Shown in pieces: positions 22,224-32,000 of a DNA stretch of 64,000 nucleotides. The stretch's first letter is position 1; every line of letters begins with the position of its first letter. Source of the DNA: Amoebophrya sp. A120 (taxonomy: Eukaryota > Sar > Dinophyceae > Syndiniales > Amoebophryaceae). The DNA is taken from positions 8,409,591 to 8,473,590 of the forward strand of contig CAJINV010000005.1 of the NCBI GenBank assembly GCA_905178155.1, given 5' to 3'. Made by a program: the position numbers and the translations under genes. The notes beneath the pieces were generated by a model. That model was not told the DNA's origin. It was given only the letters and a program-made list of their open reading frames with translations, and searched no databases.

Positions 22224-23094
22224 GTCGCCGCGGTCGCACATCAAGAACTGTAAAAATAAATTGTTAGCGACTGTCAACAAGGAAGCTACAGGACCGTTTC
22301 TTCAACGAGCTCGTTTCTTCTGCACAGCAGATGATGGTGATACAACTGAGTACATCTGCGAGCAGTGCGACTTGTTTTTGTTCAGAACTCTAAGATCCTC
22401 TTCCTTTTTCTCGTGTCTGGCAGCATGACGAGATCCTCGAAGTAGATCCTGCTGGTCACGATGACTCTGCGTCTGCATGGCTCAGATAAAACTGCAATCG
22501 GTTGCAACATGAGGACCACCGAAGGTCGTGGAATTTTATCGAATTCATCGAGTTTCGAATTGGATCAAATCAACGACGAAGCTGTGTTTCGAAATAAATA
22601 CTGGCAAGTATCGCGACAGATCAAACGGAAGCACCAGTGCAGTTATCGAGCTGCACAAGAAAAGTTCTTCTTCGAATGCAGTAAGCCTGTTTTATCGATT
22701 TAGTAACCCTGATATCTTGATCGGTCTTGATGTTGATGTGATCTATCGGATCCTCTTCGAGACGAAGATTATCTGTGCCAGTGCTATCGTTCGGTACAGG
22801 CGAGTTTCAACATGTATCCATGGTTCTGAACAGTAGCAGAAATTTTCGAATCTTAAGCTTTCTCCGCGTTGTAAACTGCAACTGCTTTTTATCTCACTCT
22901 GTTGTAGTACTCTGTTGAAGTGAAAAATAAATATAAAATCCTTGTCTACCATATGACTTCGGCCGCCCAGTTGTGCAGCCACGGTAAAAATACACTCATT
23001 TTGTTTACTTGCGAGGGGGTGATCTAGTGCTACAAATAAAATTCTGGTCGTCAAAGTCAAACTATAAACTGAAAACACGACCAGGAAAATCACG
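22224..23094. other. Intergenic between methyltransferase and GH1
   Basis: No convincing frame, no introner termini. Confidence 0.55.
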
Positions 23095-26000
23095 ATGGCA
23101 AGAACATCAAAAGTACTCCTTCATCAAATGCGCGGAGGTCCTCTAGTTGTGCAGTTTCTAGTCGTCCTGCTGGCGCATGGTGATCTGATTCCTGCCGTGC
23201 GAGGGTATTTCTTATTGGATCTGAAAGGTACTAGCGGCGGCGGGCCTGGCCACGAAGAACAACAAGTCGATGTGGATCATGAACTACAAGACCCTATCAA
23301 ATGCAAAAATGTCTGGGTCTGGAAGAATGCAAGTTGTGATGCTGCATTTGGATGTCTAAAAAATTTATGTTGCATGAGCAGCAAAAGGAGTCTAATTTTT
23401 GCTACGCCGAGATGGCATTTGTTTTTGTCATGCGGAATAGGCATCAAGAATCGCACAAAAAACCTGTGATGCTAGGGCATGCATCACAGACGTCATGGCC
23501 CATGCAAACCGTGCATGACAAGTCTCGGAATCTTCCAGACCCAGACATTTTTGCATTGGATAGACCCGACTCCCGAGCCCGTTCCCGGAATGACTTTCTG
23601 CGGCATCGCGGGGTGGGACTTGTATCGCAAGAAAAAAGTGTTACAGTTACACACATAGTCTATGCAGGCCAAGCAAGACAGACGCGCTCTGTCATGCCGG
23701 ATATGCATTGGAGCCTCGTTTCATAGGTGTTTTCCCGTATGATTTCTGCATTACAAGTTTTCTCTCTCATGCAGAGGAGTTTGTGTTGCTGAATTCACTA
23801 CAAATGTGTAACTGTAACACTTTTTTCGTGGGATAATTTGCCCGCGAGCGGCAGTAGTACCTCCGTAGAACGAGCGGCTTCGTCTCCCTTTCTTTCTTCC
23901 GGGGCGGGAACGACTAGCAGAATGGACAAATGTACAACTGGAGCCCTTGTTCCAGATGACGAAAATCAAACGGGCGGGGACGATTATGATCAACAAGGCG
24001 GCACTACGGAGATTTTGAACTGGTTTTGGAACTGGGGGACTACCGTGCTGGCCAAGAAGCCGCCCAGGCCTGGTATTATAACCCGCTCAGGTGTTACAAT
24101 CTCAAACGTTACGAATAGAGTTTGGAGATCTGTGATGCAAGAGTGCATGATCTAGCCAAAGCCAACTCTCATGGGATTGCGCATGACAAGTTCCGGAGCG
24201 CCGACCCCCACTACAACCTGGCGAAATTTGTATTGCAACAAGTGGAACGCTCTGCGAGTCTGTCATGCATGCTCATCATGCAAGACAAATCTCAGACTCT
24301 ATTGCAACGCTTGAGATCGTAATACCTGAGCGGGTTATACCTTTTCCCGCCGACTGGTCCTTTTTCCCGACCAGCTGGGGCACAGACCTTTCCGGCCCGC
24401 ATGACTCGACCGTGCGCGACCCGGCGGGTCAGGGCTACTACGGGAACTTATGGTTCGGTTGGAACGAACCAGACTTAGTTTCGGGAACTGGATCATTGGG
24501 TCACTACGTCCCCGAGCTGGCTGCGGACCCAACTTGCAAAATGACGGAGTGGAAGGCTTTGCACAACCAGGCCCGGACGCTCGGCTACTTGACCACGAGC
24601 CCAGCGATCGCTTTTGATTGGAATTTATCCACCGCAGACATGTCTGGGTCTCCTGGAAGAAATCCTGGAACTTGTGATGCTAAGTCAGGATCGCATACAA
24701 AAGCTGTGGTGCATGAACTACGCCAACAGCTCCCTATATACTTTTTTGCTACACGAATGGCCGCCGATTTCGGGTGCGGGATAGGCACGAAGAAGATCCT
24801 GCCACAAAATCTCTCATGCTTCTGCGTGCATGGTCGAGAGCATTTGTGTGCCTCACGAGATGCATGACAAACACGCGCGTTTTTCTTTCAGGCCGAGATC
24901 GGTATTTGCAAGGCATAGAAATGGCTTCGCACGTTCCTGGCCGAAGCCTGCAAACCGGAAAACGAGGCGACCATGTGTGTATCAAATGTAAAAATGTCTG
25001 GGTCTGGAAGAAGGCAAGTTTGTCATGCGTGTCTGGCATGACTCGAGAATCTGTGTTGCATAGGCACGAAAAGGCCCTCTTACCTGTCATGCAAAAACGC
25101 AGTTCGTCATGCGGAATACGTAAGACATGGGAGCCAAAAAATTTGTCATGCATAGCTGCGTATTGCAGTCCGTCTACCATTCACTTTTAGCATCACAAGT
25201 TTCCAGACCCAGACACTTTTGCATTTGATAGTGTCCCAACTACATCAATTTTCACTTCTACATCTCGGACTGCAACCGCGAGGCTAGCGCGGTGGACTAC
25301 CTGAAGACAGTATCAGAATGAAAAATCCCCCCACCCCATACTCAAACTGGAAACTTGTGATGCTGATTTGTGACCACAAATCATGTTGTCATGCTAGAAG
25401 GGAAATAAGGATGCGGACTGTCGCGCTGGCTGGCCTAGGAACAAGGCCTTGCATCTCCAGCATGGCAGGAGGCAACTGGAAGTGGGAAACAGCATGACCA
25501 ATTGCCTGCAAATAAGGCCAAAACTGCGTCCCTTGCCCTTCTAGCAATACAGGCAGACTTGTGTACGCAAATCCGGCATCACAGCTTTCCTGTCCGATAT
25601 GGGAAGGGGCGGCTTTTTCTCACAATAAACGGGGTTAATGAACGCCAAAGAGTTGATGAACACGTACCCGTATCAAATGCAAATATGTCTGTGCTGTCTG
25701 GGTCTGGAAGGTGGTAACTTGTGATGCTGTCTTTGGATTCCGAAAAAATCTGTATTACATGACTAGCACGTGCGCGAGGAGTCCAGTCTGTGCTACGCGG
25801 GGAGGGCATTTCTTATGCGGAATAAGTATCAGGAAGGCGGTTCTAAAAATCTGTGATGCTAGGGCATAAAAAATTTAAAAGTGGACCTTCCTAAGCCGAT
25901 ATCCTGAGGACAAATGTCCCCACGTCGTCGACCCCATAGTCAGGAGGGGAACCTTGCAACACAAATCCAGAATTTTAGGGAGTCATGCATAACATAGTAT

Positions 26001-29000
26001 AGTCGTGGTTAGCTAGTGCAGCCGCATCAGAAGTCGATAAAGTATGGCAAGTCTCCAAACAGGGCTAGACAATGGCTCTATTGGTGAGCTGTGCGACGAG
26101 GCATATTTTGAGCACGCGCATTGTTCGCATGACAATAAGCATTGGGTCGCGGGGACGTTTCTGCACAGGATGGCCGAGTTTCGTCTATCAGAGTTCCAAA
26201 ATCGATCTCAAGGGTCTCCTGCAGCAGCCAGAGAAAAACGTGGCTGACAAGGACGAGCGTCGTTCTGCTGGAGCGGAAGCGAACGCCGAGGAAAACAAAC
26301 CGCCAACCACGTCAAGGCAGGAGCCGGTGCAGCATCGCAGTGCGGTGGCGGATTTGCTGACCAAAGTACTGCTGGAACAAGGGACCCCCGACGGGCCCAC
26401 CAAAAAGCAAGATTTTCGCGGTCAGGAAGAGGAGAAGGAACAAGAACAGGGAACTTCTAGGAGGGCGACTGATAATAATGCTTGGTACAACAGAAGTAGT
26501 ACTACTAGCAGCGACGACACCTATGATAGTCAGCCGCGGCAGGGGCAGTTTCCGCCCTCTTCTGCCGCAACAGCGACCCGGCCTCCGCTATCACGAGAAA
26601 AAATCCCCCCTCCCCATATGAAAAGGAAGTTTCTGATGCTGGATTTGCGTATACAAATCAGGTTTATTGTCTTGCAGTAGAGGACAGCAGGCTCCTGCCA
26701 AGCCTGAGTAGAGAGCTTTTGGCACTTAGCATGAGAAACGTGTATGCTGTAGGCCCAACAGAATCATAAACCGCCTGCATAATGCGGCAGAGCCTGCGGA
26801 GTTGCCTTCTTGCAAGACAGACGTGATTTGTGGTCTCAGCCCATACCTTTTCGATATGGGGAGGGGGGATTTTTCCTCTCAATATCCGCCTCCAGCTGTC
26901 CGCAAGAATTTGCAGGACATCTTCGGACTTCGAGAAAATGGAGATGCAAAGTACGGTCGGGATTTTCTTGTTAAAAACAACCGTGGCAGTGGTACCAACC
27001 AAAACAATTTATGTTTCCAGAACCCACCTGCGCAGAGTTGTCGTTCCTGTGCCGGTCGTGAGGATCAAAATGAAATGCAAGGCAACAACTTTTTCCGTGA
27101 CTATTATGTGGACGCGTGGCTGCAGTACGAAGACGCTTGGGACGAGTTCGAGAAGGAAGTTATGAAATGCAAATATGTCTGGGTCTGGAAGATTCTAAAC
27201 TTGTGATGCTGTCTCTGGATTCTAAAAAAAATTGCATTGCATGACCAGCAAGAGGACTCCAGTTTCTGCCACGCGGAGAGGACATTTCTCGTGCGGTAGA
27301 GGCATCACAAAGCCCTCGAAAAAGCTGTGATGCTAGAGCATGCATCAGAGCAGACATCATGGGCCATTCAGAATATGCATGACAAGCCTGGCAATCCCGC
27401 AGACCCAGACATTTTTGCATTTGATAGAAGTGAGTGGCAAACAACAGCAAATCCGGCTTCTCAGCGACATCCCGTTTCCGCCCGGACACACGAATCCGCG
27501 GACATCGCTGCTGACCCGCGCCACGAACCAGATTTCAGCGAAGGATGCTTATTACAAACTGGTGCTCCGGTACCACCCGGACAAGTTTCTGCCGAAGTTT
27601 GGACATCGGGTTTATTGTGGCGCCCCAACTGGTCTTCATCCAAGCGAAAGCGAGAAGGATGATATTAATGCAGAGAACAATCTGGAAAGAGAAATTGTGA
27701 AAAAAATCGAACAGATTTGCCATCGTTTGAACCAAGAATGGAAAGGAAAACATCACCTCGTCCAGGGTAAGAATTGTACGTAGATGCGATCCAGGGGAAA
27801 GACCTTCGTGAAATACAAGGACTTCGCTTCGTAGTAATGGCTCCACCTCCGAAAATTAGAGGTGAAAGAAGGACGCCTTCATGTAATTTGTAGAGATTGA
27901 ATATGAGGAATTCCTCCTTGTATAGTAGTGCGTGATAAACATGATCGTTCTTGTTCGGAGATATTATTCGTTGCAATATTCGTTTTTATTCGTGGTCGTG
28001 GAGTAAAGGCAAAGTGAAAGTTCGTTTTTGTTGTGGTAAAAAAGAATCACAGCCATTCCGTATATATATGCGCCACGCTTTCGCGCGGCCACCCTGTATC
28101 TATCCGTACCACGTGCAGAAATCCCCATGGATCCCACCGTGCTGGAGCCACGACAGCACAAGTCGTTACCTCGCAGGACTCCCCAAGTCGTAGTGAAGTC
28201 ATCGTCCGTTCCGGTCGTTTTCAGCTACTTTCGTTCATGCTCACGACCACACCGTGCAAAAAGCAGCTCGCTTGCCTGAACTTTTCTCGAATACACAGTA
28301 CTATCGATTGAATGTTATAAGTTAAGTGCGCCTGCTTGGGGTTCTGTTGCAAGTGCGACATTACCCTGATGAAAAAACAGTATCAATAGCTGCAGTTCCC
28401 AACATTTTTTTTCTGTGTGCGAGAGGCTCATGGAAGCCACTCAGTGAAACTTAAGTAAGTAGTAGACCTTTTTACCGACACAAAAACAGTTCTTCCGGCA
28501 GGAACGGAAAGGGACAAAGTAAAAACGATACTAGTAGAACCGCCAAAATGATGAAGAAGATCGCGCTGATCGCCTTTGCTGCCCCCGGGGGGGGGGCGGT
28601 CGTGTCCGCCCTGCAGAAGAAGGCCGGCACAGCAACACACTCCTGGGAGGGAAGCGAGGAGGTGCCGACCGGTTTCATTCAGCATGACCGGAAGAAAGGC
28701 GGAGCGACAAAGGTGGAAGCCAAGAAAAGCGGGAAAAAATCGAAAACCAGCCGCAAATCGAAGACCGGGAAGATGAGTACAACGTTTGGCGGTTCCAAAA
28801 AATCTGACGAGGATATTATCACGAGAAAAATCTGTCTCAGTCTCACTTTCTAATGCGGACGCTCCTTTGTCACGCTGCAGCTGCACATGCGAGAAAGGCG
28901 GCTTTCATATGTGTGGTTTTCTCTTGTGTCCGGCGCATCACACTCAAACTCATGACTGTTGAGTCTGCAAAGGTTTGAGACGGAGAAAGCTTTTTGTTCC

Positions 29001-32000
29001 TTGCATAGATTACGGCCCGTGGGGTTGGCTGACCGACAAAGCAGGGAGTGGCGGGGCAGCGTTGAAGAAGTTGATCTCGAAGTGGCAAGGCTCTTCGGCA
29101 GCAGGTATGCGCTGCAAATATGTCTTGGTCTTCAAGGTTGCAACTTGTGTCTGCGGCCTGTAAGTAGATCGTGCAAAAGTTTGTCTTTCGGAGGTAGCAC
29201 AGGATGCCCTTTTTCGGTCATGCTGAAGCCGTAAGCTCTAGGCGGACTATGTATTGTAAAGTCCTTTATTACAAAAATGATAACTACTCCCGCCGGCTTG
29301 GGCTTTCCAGTAGACCTGGTGAGGCATCTAAAATCTGCATGGCAATAAACACGTGGACAACTCATCCAGACCACTCAGACGTATTTTCAACACTTGATAT
29401 CTAACAAATACGAACGTCAATTGGACACCTACCTAGAAAATTTGGGCGATCCCAGTATTAGGAGAAGTGGGGATCAGTTCTGTCGTGGCCGCCATTGGTA
29501 TCGTTACCGCCATTGGGCAGAAAAATACAAAACCGAAAATCCTGACGCCAGCGATACGGAACTGAAGCTGTATGTCTTTCGTCGGTGGATGGGACGACAC
29601 TACCCCCAACTCCGCGGCCGTACGTTTCCGAATCACGCACCCAGCTCAAGAATCACGCACCTGAATCACGCACCCACGCACCTCAGAAGCAGCGCACTGA
29701 GTTCGGTGATGTTTATCCATTCAAATAGTTAGGAACACACTACGCAATGAAGCACGCACCCGCCCAGGGCAGCGCGCCTCACCTCGGCGCACCTGGCGCG
29801 CGCGCACCCACAGCGCGCACCTTTTGGGTGCGTGCGGTGGGTACGTGATTCTAGGTGCGTGATTTCTGGGTGCGTGATCTCGAGGGTACTGGATTTCATG
29901 TACTGGGTGCGTGATCTCGAGGGTCTGGGTGCGTGTGTGATTTCATGTCCCATCTCGAGCGATTGGAACTACCAGACGAGGAGACCGAGGAACTGAGCGA
30001 AGCCGAGACGGAGGGCCTAGCGACCGAGGATGCCAGCGAAGCGGCCGTGGCGAGCGAAGCGGCCGTGGCAGGCTCGCGGGCCGCGCAGCTGGCGGAAGTG
30101 GCAGCATTTGCCGTTGCTTAAACTCTTTGCTGCACATGGAGGTACTCGTCCGTGACTTTTTCTACTTTGCTTTCCTCAGTTTTGGCGCATGACAAAGATC
30201 TGTTGTTGATCGCAGTCCTCACAGCAGCGCAGGCTAAGTACTCACTTCTGATTCACGTGTTTTCTGCAAGACGGGTAGAGCGCAAGCGGCACGCGAGATG
30301 CTAATTATGATGCTGCTTGGTTCCAAAAAGAAGCTAGACACTAGCGGCAAATCAAGTTCTTAGATATGTCCTTCAGCACTCGCGGGATTAGGTTCTTTGC
30401 ACGTAGTGGACGCATTAAGAGGAGCGTCCGACCGAGAGCACTACCGCGGTCGGTTGCCGCTGCGGTGCGCGAATTTGTCGACCTCGCTCCCTCAACATGA
30501 GGAACGATAGGGCGTTATTGAGCAGCAAAGAAACAGTGAGTGCGTCCTGGACATGAGTGCTACAGACAGTTTGCTTCGCCTCCTTCATGTGCCCAAACCC
30601 AGTGCTTGACAACACCCATCATTAGCAGCGTTGCTTGATAGGATCCATCTTTCGCAGCGTACCTAGTGCTACGCTGTGATTGCTGTGACTGCTAGTTTTT
30701 TGCTTTTGTGGAAAGTAAATTTATTATGTCGTGTACTCACTCAATTGTTCATGATGTTCTGCTTATGAATAACCCAATTCAACAACTGATCCATCACTTT
30801 CAGGCACGCGCACGGCCGCACCAGAGCGGGGCGATGCGGTTCAATGGGTTAACGGGTTTTGAAGTTTTTCTTTCTCGGGTTTAGGAAATCTGTACTGAGT
30901 TATTTTCTTTTCATCTTCCTACGAGTTTAGTTCTTAAACAGCAACAGCAGCAGCAAGACTTCTTTTCGACAGTTTAATGCACATTGTTCCATAACAGGTT
31001 ATCAATTTAGTTCTCGGGTATCAAGTAGCTTCAGCGCCTTCATTTTATTCATCTACACGTCAGAGAAAGTAATTGCATTTCGCAGCAACGGAGTTTGTTG
31101 TTTTTGATTTTTCAACTAGCATTAAAAGACGTTTCACACGCGTTCTCACGTTCCGCATGACAACAATCAAAGTCAAACAAACAAATAATTACTCAAATCG
31201 TTTCGCATCATAATAACTTTATTGCCCATCATCTCTCTGTCACGGACCTGCTAAATCTTTATCTTTCATCCCTGAGAAGAACTGCATAGCCTGCAGCAAA
31301 TGTGGTCTATCCGTTTTTTCCTATCTGGCCTGCGTGCGTCGCAGGTAACACACATCAGTTTTGGATCGAAATGCCTACCCGTGATAGCATTATTTTCACA
31401 GTCCTTCATGCAAGAACCTTGCAGCAAGATGTTTTAGCAGCTTCTTCTTTTTTTTTTAGTTGGTTTGGAGTGCATCCTTTTTATACTAGCGTTTTCGGCA
31501 GAGCTCTCCCACGGGACGTCTTATGCTCTCCGCCTCCGGGTGTTGAGAACGAGCAGCCTCTTAAACTCCAAGAAACATGAGCTGCAATAGTTGTACGTCG
31601 TAGCATCAACTGAGGAAGCGCATGCTCAATAGTACTGCTGTGCACTAGATAAAAGCTTTAGTGTAAAAGGTAAGAAACGACTTCAGAGCTTCACCGTCCG
31701 GAGAAAAGACGAAGGATAGGGAATAAACGGCCAAATAAGGGGCGTTGCAGTTTTATCCAAATTGCAATCTTAGGATCAGTGTGAACATCTTGTTGGACCT
31801 GTTGGAATTTGCTAATATATTTTACCTATTGGAAAAACGCAAAAAAATTACGTACTAGGGCATTGCCTAAATTAAAAAATTTAAATTTTAAAGTTACGAA
31901 GGTGGGATCCTCAGTAAACGGTGGAGACTTTGTTCTATGTGGTCGTTTTGCACATGAGAGGTAACATGTGCAAAGAAAATTATACCAAACTTTACATGAG

